This document shows, in pieces, positions 38,588 to 47,206 of a stretch of 64,000 bases of DNA. The notes below the pieces were generated by a model. The model saw nothing but the letters and a program-made list of their open reading frames with translations. It did no database searches and had not been told where the DNA came from. The stretch is from positions 62,001 through 126,000 of the forward strand of contig NZ_JACIGK010000008.1 of assembly GCF_014197915.1 (NCBI RefSeq). Reading direction: 5' to 3'. Within the stretch, counting starts at the first letter, position 1; every line of letters begins with the position of its first letter. This DNA is from Roseospira visakhapatnamensis. Lineage in GTDB: Bacteria > Pseudomonadota > Alphaproteobacteria > Rhodospirillales > Rhodospirillaceae. A program made the translations under genes and the position numbers.

Positions 38588-39595
38588 ATGAAAACGCTGA
38601 TCGCCGGCACCGTACCTACGGTGGCTGCGGCGCTGACCGCCGTATCCATGTCCTCGGCGGCCCTGGCGGCCGAGACCTGCGGCCGCGTAACCATCGCCGA
38701 GATGTCATGGACCTCGGCCGCCATGCTGGCGCATATGGAGGCCGTCGTCCTGCGCGAGGGGTACGGCTGCGACGTCGACCTGGTGCCCGGCGACACGGTG
38801 CCCACCATCACCTCCATGACCGAGAAGGGCGAACCCGACCTGGCGCCCGAGATCTGGCCCAACGCGGCCAAGGAGATCCTGGCCCAGGCCGAGGCCGACG
38901 GGCGCCTGGTGATCGCCACCAAGACCCTGTCGGATGGCGGCCAGGAAGGCTGGTTCGTGCCCGCCTACATGGTGGAGGAGCATCCCGAACTGGCGACCAT
39001 CGAGGGCATCAAGGCCAACGCCGACCTGTTCCCCGATCCCGAGGAGCCGGGCAAGGGCCGGTTCTATACCTGTCCCTCGGGCTGGCAGTGCCAGATCGTC
39101 AACGAGAACCTGTTCAAGGCCCATGGCCTGGACGAGGCCGGGTTCACCCTGTTCGATCCGGGCTCCGGACCCGGCCTGGCGGGTGCCATCGCCAAGGCCA
39201 ACGAACGCGAGGAGCCGATCTTCGCCTACTACTTCTCGCCCACTCCCGTGCTGGGCAAGTACGACATGGTCATGGTGGGCGGCATGACGCACGACCCGAA
39301 CACCTGGGACTGCGTCACCAGCGCCGACTGCGACGATCCCCAGCCCAACATGTACCCGGCCTCGGATGTGCTGACGGTGGCCACCACCCGCTTCGCCACG
39401 GCGGCGCCGGCGGCCTTCACCTTTGTGTCCAGCGTGTCCATTCCCAGTGCGGTGATCAACGCGGTGCTGGCTTGGCAGGAGGACACGCAGGCCACCGCCG
39501 AGGGCGCGGCCCTGCACTTCCTGAAGACCCGCGAGGATCTGTGGACCGACTGGGTGACCCCCGAGGCGGCCGACAAGGTCAGGGCGGCCTTGTAA
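38588..39595 (+). CDS. proX: Glycine betaine/proline ABC transporter substrate-binding protein
   Basis: Periplasmic binding protein of 335 residues (OpuAC/ProX family). The signal peptide MKTLIAGTVPTVAAALTAVS... ends near ALA-AETC. Conserved features are VTIAEMSWTSAAMLAHM, GYGCDVDLVPGDTVPTITSM, APEIWPNA and the paired cysteines in FYTCPSGWQCQ; tryptophans in SW, IW, GW and CPSGW probably make the cage for a quaternary amine. AGGGA lies eight bases upstream of the ATG. It is first in the order binding protein-permease-ATPase, the reverse of E. coli proVWX. Glycine betaine, proline betaine or choline are possible substrates. Confidence 0.88.
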   Translation: MKTLIAGTVPTVAAALTAVSMSSAALAAETCGRVTIAEMSWTSAAMLAHMEAVVLREGYGCDVDLVPGDTVPTITSMTEKGEPDLAPEIWPNAAKEILAQAEADGRLVIATKTLSDGGQEGWFVPAYMVEEHPELATIEGIKANADLFPDPEEPGKGRFYTCPSGWQCQIVNENLFKAHGLDEAGFTLFDPGSGPGLAGAIAKANEREEPIFAYYFSPTPVLGKYDMVMVGGMTHDPNTWDCVTSADCDDPQPNMYPASDVLTVATTRFATAAPAAFTFVSSVSIPSAVINAVLAWQEDTQATAEGAALHFLKTREDLWTDWVTPEAADKVRAAL

Positions 39596-39768
39596 GGCGG
39601 CGCCGTTCGGCGGATGGTATCCCTGCGCGGCGATGCGCCCGGGTGAAGGGCACCCGAGGCGTCTCGCCGTCGCACACCGTGCGGTCCGCGGCCGGACGCC
39701 GGGGAGCGGCGTGCTGACCGGTGAGCGCGCCACCCGACAGGGTTACAGTGATCGGGAGCACCCCGCCC

Positions 39769-40662
39769 ATGGTGGATACCCCCTGGATGGTCGAGTTTCC
39801 GGCCATGAACCCGGACGCGTTGCGCGCGGTCAACCGGGTGATCGACGACGCCTACCGGGCCTTCACCCGATCCTACGGCGCGGCGATCGAGGATGCCTTT
39901 ACCCCCCTGCTGCACATCATGGTGTGGTTCGAACAGCTGTTGCTAGGCGCGCCCTGGTGGCTGGTGATCGCGGTCGTCGCCGCGCTGGCCTGGGGCGCCA
40001 GCCGGGGCTGGCGGCTGGTGGCGCTGGTGGTGGCCTCGTTCCTGGCGATCGGCACCCTGGGCATGTGGGAAGACACCATGCGCACCATGGCCATGATCTC
40101 GGTGTGCACGCTGATCGCCGTGGTCGTGGGCATCCCCATGGGGATCCTGCTGTCCCGCTCCGACCGGCTGAAGGCCGCCGTGGTGCCGGTGCTGGACGTG
40201 ATGCAGACCATGCCCAGCTTCGTCTACCTGATCCCGGTGGTCATGCTGCTGGGCCTGGGCAAGGTGCCGGGGCTGCTGGCGGTGGTGGTCTACGCCATTC
40301 CGCCGGTGATCCGCCTGACCGACCTGGGGATCCGCCTGGTGGACAAGGAGGTGCTGGAGGCCACCGACGCCTTCGGCGCCAGCCCCTGGCAGCGCCTGTG
40401 GGGGGTGCAGATTCCGCTGGCCATGCCCAACATCATGGCCGGCGTCAACCAGACCATCATGATGGCCCTGGCCATGGTCGTGGTGGCCTCCATGATCGGC
40501 GTCAAGGGCCTGGGCCAGCCGGTGCTGCGGGCGGTGACCAACCAGTACTTCGCCATGGGCCTGCTGAACGGCCTGGCGGTGGTGCTGCTGGCCATCCTGT
40601 TCGACCGCGTGACCCAGGCCTATGGCCGCCGCCTGCAAAGGTTCCGCCATGACCAACCGTGA
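39769..40662 (+). CDS. proW: Glycine betaine/proline ABC transporter permease
   Basis: A 297-residue inner-membrane permease of the ProW/OpuAB type with about seven hydrophobic segments. The EAA loop that docks on the ATPase is LEATDAFGASPWQRLWGVQIPLAMPNIMAGVNQTIMM. The segment VMQTMPSFVYLIPVVMLLGLGKVPG is diagnostic for this transporter family. ATG 39769 has GGGAG ten bases upstream; a GTG at 39721 would add 16 residues. Its end overlaps the ATPase gene by 14 bases, so the products are made together. Confidence 0.9.
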   Translation: MVDTPWMVEFPAMNPDALRAVNRVIDDAYRAFTRSYGAAIEDAFTPLLHIMVWFEQLLLGAPWWLVIAVVAALAWGASRGWRLVALVVASFLAIGTLGMWEDTMRTMAMISVCTLIAVVVGIPMGILLSRSDRLKAAVVPVLDVMQTMPSFVYLIPVVMLLGLGKVPGLLAVVVYAIPPVIRLTDLGIRLVDKEVLEATDAFGASPWQRLWGVQIPLAMPNIMAGVNQTIMMALAMVVVASMIGVKGLGQPVLRAVTNQYFAMGLLNGLAVVLLAILFDRVTQAYGRRLQRFRHDQP

Positions 40663-41743
40663 GGACCAGACCGCAGCACCTGACGTCAAGATCGCGGTGC
40701 GGGGCCTGACCAAGGTGTTCGGTCCCGACCCGGCGGGCATGATCCCGCTGGTCCGTGAGGGGATGACCAAGGCGGACCTGATGGCCCGGCATGGCCACGT
40801 GCTGGGCCTGGGGCCGGTCACCATGGATGTCCGGGCCGGCCATGTGCACGTGGTCATGGGTCTGTCGGGGTGCGGCAAGTCCACTCTGATCCGCCATATC
40901 AACCGCCTGATCGAACCCACGGCCGGCCACGTTCTGGTGGACGGCACCGACATCACCGCCCTGTCGGCGCGCGACCTGCGCGCGTTCCGCCGTCTGCGCG
41001 CCAGTATGGTGTTCCAGCGGTTCGCCCTCCATCCCCATCGGACGGTGCTGGGCAACGTCGCCTACGGCCTGCGCGTCCAGGGACTGCCGCGCGCCGAGGC
41101 CGAGGCGCGCGCCGGCGCCTGGGTGGCGCGCGTTGGCCTGGCGGGCTTCGAGAGCCGCTTCCCCGCACAATTGTCCGGGGGCATGCAGCAGCGGGTGGGC
41201 CTGGCCCGGGCGCTCGCCACGGACGCCGACATCCTGTTGATGGACGAGGCGTTTTCGGCCCTCGATCCACTCATCCGCACGGACATGCAGGACGTGCTGC
41301 TGCGCCTTCAGGCGGACCTGAAAAAGACCATCCTGTTCATCACCCATGACCTGGATGAAGCGCTGCGCCTGGGCGACCGCATCACCATCCTGCGCGACGG
41401 CCGGATGATCCAGGAGGGCACCACGCCCGAGATTGTTCTAACGCCCGCAGATCGTTACGTGTCGGACTTCGTGCGTGACATTAACCGCGCCCGGGTGCTG
41501 CGGGTGAAGGCCGTCATGGACGGCGTGGTCAATAGCGCGCGCGGACCGGGGCTGCCCCTGTCGAGCACCCTGGAGGAAGCCTTGACCTTCTTCCATGACG
41601 ACCCCTCGGGCCGACGCCCGGTGGTCAACGGGGATGGCCGACAGCCGATCGGCTCGGTCGGCCTGCCGGAGATCCTGCGGGCCATTGAACGGCCGCCAAT
41701 GGAGCGGTGTACAGACGAGGCGGCGACCACGGCGCAGTCGTGA
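40649..41743 (+). CDS. proV: Glycine betaine/proline ABC transporter ATP-binding protein
   Basis: A 364-residue ABC ATPase: Walker A GLSGCGKST, Q loop MVFQRFALHPHRTVLGNVAYGL, signature LSGGMQQRVGLARALA, Walker B ILLMDEAFSALDP, H loop FITHD. The N-terminal KVFGPDPAGMIPLVREGMTKADLMARHGHVLGL is the ProV/OpuAA lead-in. After about residue 280 only one CBS-like repeat is clear (VVNGDGRQPIGSVGLPEILRAIERP), where osmosensing ProV/OpuAA usually have two, so ionic-strength gating may differ. It overlaps proW by 14 bases. Confidence 0.9.
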   Translation: MTNREDQTAAPDVKIAVRGLTKVFGPDPAGMIPLVREGMTKADLMARHGHVLGLGPVTMDVRAGHVHVVMGLSGCGKSTLIRHINRLIEPTAGHVLVDGTDITALSARDLRAFRRLRASMVFQRFALHPHRTVLGNVAYGLRVQGLPRAEAEARAGAWVARVGLAGFESRFPAQLSGGMQQRVGLARALATDADILLMDEAFSALDPLIRTDMQDVLLRLQADLKKTILFITHDLDEALRLGDRITILRDGRMIQEGTTPEIVLTPADRYVSDFVRDINRARVLRVKAVMDGVVNSARGPGLPLSSTLEEALTFFHDDPSGRRPVVNGDGRQPIGSVGLPEILRAIERPPMERCTDEAATTAQS

Positions 41744-41797
41744 CAAACGGGGCAGAAGCTCATGTCCCGCTTCTTCTCTCTTCAGGAGTAAGAACCA

Positions 41798-42499
41798 ATG
41801 CCCCTTGATCCTGTGGACAAGGACCTGTGGATTGTCGAAGGGCCGGTGGTGTCCTTCTACGGCTTCCCCTATCCGACTCGCTCGGTGATCGCACGCCTGC
41901 CCGACGGCGGACTCTGGGTCTGGTCACCCGTGGCCCTGACGGACGATCTGCGGGAGGCCATCCACGCGCTGGGGCCGGTGTCATCGCTGGTCAGCCCAAA
42001 TGCCCTGCATCACCTGTGGCTGGCCGACTGGATCGCCGCGTGGCCACAGGCCAGCGTGTATGGACTGGCGTCCCTGGCCCGCAAGCGCCGCGACCTGACC
42101 TTCACGGCCCTTCTGGAGGACACGCCGCCGACCGCCTGGGGTGGGATGATCGATCAGGCATGGCTGCGCGCTTCGGTGTTTCTGGACGAGATCGTCTTCT
42201 TTCACCGACCGTCCCGGACGGCCATTGTGGGTGACTACTGCCAAGCGTTCGAAGAGACCTTCCTGGCGGCGCAATGGTCCGCGTGGCAGCGACCCATTGC
42301 ACGGGTCTGGGGCATCACCGAGGCCCATGGCCGGGCACCGCTGGAGCTTCGCCTCACCACGTTGAAAGCGGGGCGAGCCCGGGCCGCTGTCCAGCGTATA
42401 CTGGCTTGGGCGCCGGAACGCGTGGTGATGGCGCACGGTCGCTGGCAGCGGTCAAACGGTCAGGCTTGGCTGCGGCAGTCTTTTGACTGGTTGCTCTAG
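41798..42499 (+). CDS. DUF4336 family protein (metallo-beta-lactamase-like fold)
   Basis: A 233-residue cytosolic protein of the DUF4336 family. Conserved features are IWIVEG/LWIVEG near the start, PTRSVIARLPDGGLWVWSPVALT, SPNALHHLWLADW, FFHRPSRTAIVGDYCQ and HGR at the end. The pattern of an N-terminal beta-hairpin, an HH motif and a late GD is reminiscent of metallo-beta-lactamase folds, but several metal ligands of that superfamily are missing. Function unknown. It lies 54 bases after proV on the same strand and may be cotranscribed; AGGAG (41785) is the ribosome binding site. Confidence 0.8.
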   Translation: MPLDPVDKDLWIVEGPVVSFYGFPYPTRSVIARLPDGGLWVWSPVALTDDLREAIHALGPVSSLVSPNALHHLWLADWIAAWPQASVYGLASLARKRRDLTFTALLEDTPPTAWGGMIDQAWLRASVFLDEIVFFHRPSRTAIVGDYCQAFEETFLAAQWSAWQRPIARVWGITEAHGRAPLELRLTTLKAGRARAAVQRILAWAPERVVMAHGRWQRSNGQAWLRQSFDWLL

Positions 42500-42584
42500 C
42501 AGTGTGTCGGATTTCAACGACTCAAATCGGCTAACCACTTGATATCATTCATGTTTATTTTTCGGTCAGCAAATCCAACCTTTC

Positions 42585-42652
42585 ATACCAACGGTCATTG
42601 AGAATGACCGGTGCCGCTCGGCGGATGAGTCACACTCATCCGCCGCTGGTAT
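42585..42652. repeat. Three-way-junction palindromic repeat
   Basis: Outer arms ATACCA (42585-42590) and TGGTAT (42647-42652) enclose two perfect hairpins: CGGTCATT-gag-AATGACCG (42592-42610) and CGGCGGATGAGT-cac-ACTCATCCGCCG (42619-42645). This is the architecture of small non-coding palindromic repeats (REP/MITE-like). It lies between convergent genes and its right end touches the stop codon of the haloacid dehalogenase gene. It may also act as a bidirectional transcript end, though no T-run follows. The DNA left of it (42500-42584) is AT-rich with no gene. Confidence 0.75.
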
Positions 42653-43368
42653 CACTGGCCCGTATCGCCGTCCATGGGGCACAGGCAGTCGGGCAGAGCG
42701 GCCAGGGTGTCCAGGTCCACCACCGGCCGCCCGGGCAGGCGCTCCATGGGACGGTTGTGCCGGTTCACCCACAGGGTGTGGAAGCCGAAGCTGGCGGCGC
42801 CCGCCACGTCCCAGCCGTTCGACGACACGAAGGCCAGATGTCTCGGCTCGGCGGCGAAACGGCGGCAGCCCAAGGCGTAGGCTTCGGCCGTCGGCTTGAA
42901 CCGCCGCACGGTCTCCACCGACAACGCGTCATCCAAGAGGTCCGTCAGCCCGGCGCTGTCGACGGCCGCCTCCAGCATGTCGGGGCTGCCGTTGGACAGA
43001 ATCGCCGTGGCGATTCCCCGATCCCGCAGGGTGGCGAGCGTCTCCACCACCTCCGGAAACGGATCCAGGGTCATGTACAGGTCCATCATCCGCTCCGCCA
43101 GACCGGGGCGCGGCACCTGACCGAGGCTCGCGAAGGCGAAGTCCAGCGCCTCGGCGGTCACGGTGCGAAAGCCCACGTACTGGTCCATCAGGGTGCGCAG
43201 CCAGGTGTATTCCACCTGCCGCAGGCGCCAGACCTCGGCCAACTGGTCCCAATGGGGACCGATCTCGTCGGCCATGTGCCGCGCGGCCGACGTCACATCG
43301 AAAAGCGTACCATAGGCGTCGAACAAGCAGGCGACGACAGGACGCGGGGCGCGGGAGGATGAGGCCAT
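42652..43368 (-). CDS. (S)-2-haloacid dehalogenase, type II
   Basis: HAD-superfamily hydrolase of 238 residues. The nucleophile is in FDAYGTLFDV; the arginine in WRLRQVEYTW, SNGSPDML, the lysine and tyrosine in FKPTAEAYALG, and SSNGWDVAGA with Ser/Asn/Asp match every catalytic position of L-2-haloacid dehalogenases. These enzymes hydrolyse L-2-haloacids to D-2-hydroxyacids through an aspartyl ester. The chosen ATG has GGAG nine bases upstream; an extension to 43398 is open. It is separated from the lytic transglycosylase gene by 56 bases on the same strand. Physiological substrate unknown. Confidence 0.9.
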   Translation of the reverse strand: MASSSRAPRPVVACLFDAYGTLFDVTSAARHMADEIGPHWDQLAEVWRLRQVEYTWLRTLMDQYVGFRTVTAEALDFAFASLGQVPRPGLAERMMDLYMTLDPFPEVVETLATLRDRGIATAILSNGSPDMLEAAVDSAGLTDLLDDALSVETVRRFKPTAEAYALGCRRFAAEPRHLAFVSSNGWDVAGAASFGFHTLWVNRHNRPMERLPGRPVVDLDTLAALPDCLCPMDGDTGQ

Positions 43369-43424
43369 GCGGCGGTCTCCAGGAGCGGGTGAGAGCAAGC
43401 GCCGGGTCAGTGGTCAGCCAGTGG

Positions 43425-45524
43425 TCAGCGTCGCAGGTCGGCGCTCAGGGACCCGGTGGCGCCCTGTCCCAGGCGGTGCCGGTAGACCTGCGTGCCTTCC
43501 AGCACCCGTTGAACATAATTGCGGGTCTCGGGGAAGGGAATCCGCTCGATCCAGTCGATGACGTCCTCGGTGCTCATGCGCCGGGGATCGCCATGGCGCG
43601 ACCGCCACTGGCGCGACCGGTGTGGTCCCGCGTTGTAGCCGGCGATGGACAGCACATAGGATCCGTTGAAGTCGTCCAGCAGCCCGGCGAAATAGGCGGT
43701 GCCGAAGCGGACGTTCATGGTGGGGACCTCGGTCAGCGCGGCCAGGGAGTAGGGCTCGCCGAGCTTGGCGGCCACGCCCTGGGCGGTGCGCGGCATGAGC
43801 TGCATCAGGCCGCGGGCGCCGACGCGACTGACGGCCTGGGCGTTGAAGTTGCTCTCCTGGCGGATCAGGGCCAGCAACACGGCGACCTCCGGCCGCGGCC
43901 CGACGCGCGGCGCCTGGCTGAGCGCCCGCACCAGCGCATCCGGCGCCGGGTAGCCGGCGCGCGGCAGCATGGTTCCCGACAGCGCGGCGCGCCGGGCAAA
44001 GACCACCGCCAGATCGGGCCGGCTGGTGCCGGCGAGGAAGTCGGCGACCAGGACGCGGAAGCCGGGGGTGGCGCGGCTGTCATTAAGGGCCGCGACGAAC
44101 GGGAGGGCCATGTCGGCCCGGCCGGCCCCGTCCATGAGGGCGATCACCCGGACCCGCTGGTCGGCGGCGAAGCGGCGCCGGTCGGCGTCGGTGACCGGGG
44201 GCCTGGCGTCCATGTGGCGGGCCAGGGACTCGCCCATCGCCTCGATGGCCAACTGGCCGTAGAAGGTCTCGGCATGCTGGGCGGCGCGCCGGTACCAGGT
44301 GGTCGCCTGATCGCGCCGTCCCAGGGCCTGGGCGGCGCGTCCGGCCCAGTAGGCGGCCCGGGACAGGCTCTGCGGGTAGGACACGCCCGCGTGCATGGCC
44401 TCGAAGTGAGGCAGAGCCTTGGCCGGCTGGTTCAGGAACCGCAGGGCCACCCACCCGGCCGTCCACTCGCCGGTGGCGAAGGCGATGCCGCCGGTGTGGC
44501 CGTGCCCGGCCGCGATCCGGTAGGCCAGACCCGACTGGCGGCGGTCCAGGGCCTCACGGGCCAGGATGGCCCGTTGCCGCGCCCAGGCGTCGGGGTCTCC
44601 CTGATTGGCGGCGGGATGGAACAGCAGTTCCGTCGCGCGGTCGAGCAGGTCCCGCTTGCGGCGCCACACCAGGCGGTCGAACACCAGGCCAGGGTCGTCG
44701 CGCAACGCGCCAGGCACGCGCTCGATGGCGCCGTCCACGCCCGGATTGTTGCGGATCAGCAGGATCCGGGCCTCCGCCAGGGCGCGATGGCCGGCGGACA
44801 CCAGGGGATACATCCGCTGCGCCTCGGTCAGGCGTTCGTCCCAGATCAGCGACGACAGTCGCCGTTCATGATCCTCGACACGAAGAAAACTCCGGAACTG
44901 ATTGAAAAAAGACTTTTGCTTGGACTCAGAGAAGCGACCGTCAACCCAGGCGGTGCGGGCGGCGCGGCGCGCCTCGTCCTGGCGTCCGACCGTCAGCAGG
45001 GCTCGCGCCCGGGCAACCATGCCGTCCGTGGTCAGCGGCGGGTGGCTCTCGAACCAGTCCAACAGACGGCGTGGATCCTCGCGGCCGGTCAAGGCGCGCT
45101 CGGCGGCGCGCCGCAGGCTGCGCTGGTGGGGCCAGTCCGAATGGGACTTCATGAACCGGCTGATGCCCGTGAAGGTTCCCAGGCCAGCCTTGAAGCGCGC
45201 CCACTGAACCACGGTGCGCGCGAGGGGATCGCGCAGGCCACCGGCGGTGGCCATGGCGGTGTTGTAGTCGCGGCGCTCGACGGCATCGAGGGCGGCGCGC
45301 AGGCGCACCGCCTCGGAGGAGGACGGCACCCCCGACGGAACCACGGACTGGGCCTGGGCCGGGGCCCCGGCGATCACGCCCAGCAGCACGGCCAGGCCGA
45401 GCAGGATCAGGCCGCGCACGGTCCGGCGCGGCGCGGCGGCGCGACCAGCGCCCCGGCCCGGGGCCGTCCGGACGCATGGACAGGAACCGCCGGGCGGAGT
45501 CGGGCACAGACACGGGACGGACAT
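43425..45524 (-). CDS. slt: Soluble lytic murein transglycosylase
   Basis: Periplasmic peptidoglycan lyase of 699 residues. An arginine-rich N terminus is followed by the hydrophobic signal segment GLILLGLAVLLGVIAGAPAQAQ. The middle ~400 residues are the alpha-helical superhelical U/L domains of Slt70-type enzymes. The C-terminal SLT domain has the catalytic glutamate in LIRQESNFNAQAVS, then GARGLMQLMPRTA, and IAGYNAGPHRSRQW. It cleaves glycan strands with formation of 1,6-anhydromuramic ends. ATG 45524 is preceded by GGAGAG; a GTG at 45536 is possible. The signal peptide is preceded by about 35 extra residues, so a later start may be the true one. Confidence 0.9.
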   Translation of the reverse strand: MSVPCLCPTPPGGSCPCVRTAPGRGAGRAAAPRRTVRGLILLGLAVLLGVIAGAPAQAQSVVPSGVPSSSEAVRLRAALDAVERRDYNTAMATAGGLRDPLARTVVQWARFKAGLGTFTGISRFMKSHSDWPHQRSLRRAAERALTGREDPRRLLDWFESHPPLTTDGMVARARALLTVGRQDEARRAARTAWVDGRFSESKQKSFFNQFRSFLRVEDHERRLSSLIWDERLTEAQRMYPLVSAGHRALAEARILLIRNNPGVDGAIERVPGALRDDPGLVFDRLVWRRKRDLLDRATELLFHPAANQGDPDAWARQRAILAREALDRRQSGLAYRIAAGHGHTGGIAFATGEWTAGWVALRFLNQPAKALPHFEAMHAGVSYPQSLSRAAYWAGRAAQALGRRDQATTWYRRAAQHAETFYGQLAIEAMGESLARHMDARPPVTDADRRRFAADQRVRVIALMDGAGRADMALPFVAALNDSRATPGFRVLVADFLAGTSRPDLAVVFARRAALSGTMLPRAGYPAPDALVRALSQAPRVGPRPEVAVLLALIRQESNFNAQAVSRVGARGLMQLMPRTAQGVAAKLGEPYSLAALTEVPTMNVRFGTAYFAGLLDDFNGSYVLSIAGYNAGPHRSRQWRSRHGDPRRMSTEDVIDWIERIPFPETRNYVQRVLEGTQVYRHRLGQGATGSLSADLRR

Positions 45525-45693
45525 GGGGCTCTCCACGACTGAGGTCCGGCGGACGCCCGGACCTGGGGCCGGCAGGATCGGGTTCCATCCTGACCAACCC
45601 GCCCGGTCTGGGCAAGAGACCGTCCGCCGGCACGGCTCCCACCATGGCGGGGTGCGGCCCCGGCGTTTCGCGTTTCCCTGTGGCGCCGTTCGT

Positions 45694-47178
45694 CTACCGG
45701 TCCAGGATCATGGACAGGCGATCGACGCTGAAGGGCGCCGCGCTCAGGTCGTCCATGCTGTCAAGAACGGCGGTCCGCAAGGCGGGCTCGTCCATGGACC
45801 GGCCCCAGAACGCCGGCTCCGCCAGGAAGGCGCCGACCATCGCCTGGCGCCCCTCCGGCGTGCCATCGTCGAGGGCACCGATCGCCCGGACCCGGGCAAG
45901 GATCGCCTCCGAATCCCGGGCCGGCAGCGTGGCCGCGTTCGGGAACCGGCCAAGGTAGAACAGCAGCCACGCGGCCAGGGACAGGGTCAGCAGCGGGGCC
46001 GGCCTGCCGAAGCGCGCGGTATAGGCCAACAGCCTGTCCAGGGCTCGCGTCTGGACCTTGACCAGCCCGTTGAGGCTGATGTCGTGCCACAGGTGACGGA
46101 TGTAGGGGTTGCGGAAGCGCCGTAGAACGGCGGCGGCGAAATCCTCAAGGTCCGCCTTGGGAAGATCCAGGAAAGGAATGATCTCCTGGGACAAAAGGCG
46201 ATCCAGGAACCGGGCGCCAGCCGGGGTCCGCACGGCCTCGCCCACGGTCTCGACACCCGCCAGCATGGCCAGCGGACACAGCGCCGTGTGGGCGCCATTG
46301 AGAATCGCGACCTTGCGGGCCTTGTACGGAGTCACGTCCTCGGTGACGATGGTCTCGGACTCATGCTCGGCCAGGGGGAGCCTGAGCGCTGGCATGCCCG
46401 GCTTGCGTTCGATGACGAACAGGTGGAACGCCTCACCGGTGGTCATGAAGCGGTCGTCGTAGCCCAGTTCCGCGCGCAGGGCGTCGGCGTCCGCCGCCGG
46501 AAACCCGGGAACGATCCGGTCCACCAGGGTGTTGTAGAACGCGTTGTGGTCCTTCACCCAAGTGATGAACGCCGGCCCCAGCCCCCACTCGTCGGCATGC
46601 CGGAGCACGATCCGCCGCAGCTCCTCGCCGTTCCGGTCGATCAGTTCGCAGGCGATCATCTGCAGCCCCGCATCGGGCGCGCCGCCGGCGTGCCGCCAGC
46701 GCTCGTGCAGGACGCGGGTCAGCTTGGCGGGAAAGGACGCCGGCGGGCTGTCGTGGTAGGCCACTGCGGGAGCATAGGCGATGCCGGCGTCCGTGGTGTT
46801 GGAGACCACCACGGTGATGTCGGGATTACGGGCCAGGTCAAGGACCCTGTCCCACTCCCCGTGGGACCGGACTTCCTGGCGCACGCAGGCGACCAGCCGC
46901 GAGTCGGACACGGCCTCGCCAGTCTCGTCTACACCGCGCGAGATGACCGTGTACAGGCCGTCCTGCTCGTTCAGACTGGCCGGATTGCCGCCGGCGATGG
47001 GGCGCACGATCACCACGCCCCAGTCGCCGTCCGCGCGCTCGTTCAGGCGGTCCACCTTCCAGTCGAAGAACGCGCGCAGGAAGTTCCCTTCGCCGAACTG
47101 AAGGATGCGGGGGGTGGGGCGCCGCAGGCCTCGGGCGGCGGGATGGTCCGCGCCGAGGCGCGCGATGGCGGTGGTCAT
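45694..47178 (-). CDS. uxaB: Tagaturonate reductase (altronate oxidoreductase)
   Basis: NAD-dependent polyol/mannitol-dehydrogenase-family enzyme of 494 residues that interconverts D-tagaturonate and D-altronate. ILQFGEGNFLRAFFDWKVDRLNE is the UxaB nucleotide-binding start; DGLYTVISRG, VVVSNTTDAGIAY, FITWVKDHNAFYNTLVDRIVPG with the catalytic lysine, and VAILNGAHTAL complete the family pattern. AAGGA lies about eight bases before the ATG. It follows uxaA by 28 bases and ends the sugar-acid operon. Confidence 0.9.
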   Translation of the reverse strand: MTTAIARLGADHPAARGLRRPTPRILQFGEGNFLRAFFDWKVDRLNERADGDWGVVIVRPIAGGNPASLNEQDGLYTVISRGVDETGEAVSDSRLVACVRQEVRSHGEWDRVLDLARNPDITVVVSNTTDAGIAYAPAVAYHDSPPASFPAKLTRVLHERWRHAGGAPDAGLQMIACELIDRNGEELRRIVLRHADEWGLGPAFITWVKDHNAFYNTLVDRIVPGFPAADADALRAELGYDDRFMTTGEAFHLFVIERKPGMPALRLPLAEHESETIVTEDVTPYKARKVAILNGAHTALCPLAMLAGVETVGEAVRTPAGARFLDRLLSQEIIPFLDLPKADLEDFAAAVLRRFRNPYIRHLWHDISLNGLVKVQTRALDRLLAYTARFGRPAPLLTLSLAAWLLFYLGRFPNAATLPARDSEAILARVRAIGALDDGTPEGRQAMVGAFLAEPAFWGRSMDEPALRTAVLDSMDDLSAAPFSVDRLSMILDR

Positions 47179-47206
47179 GTCGGATGATCCTTGCTGAATC
47201 CGGGCC

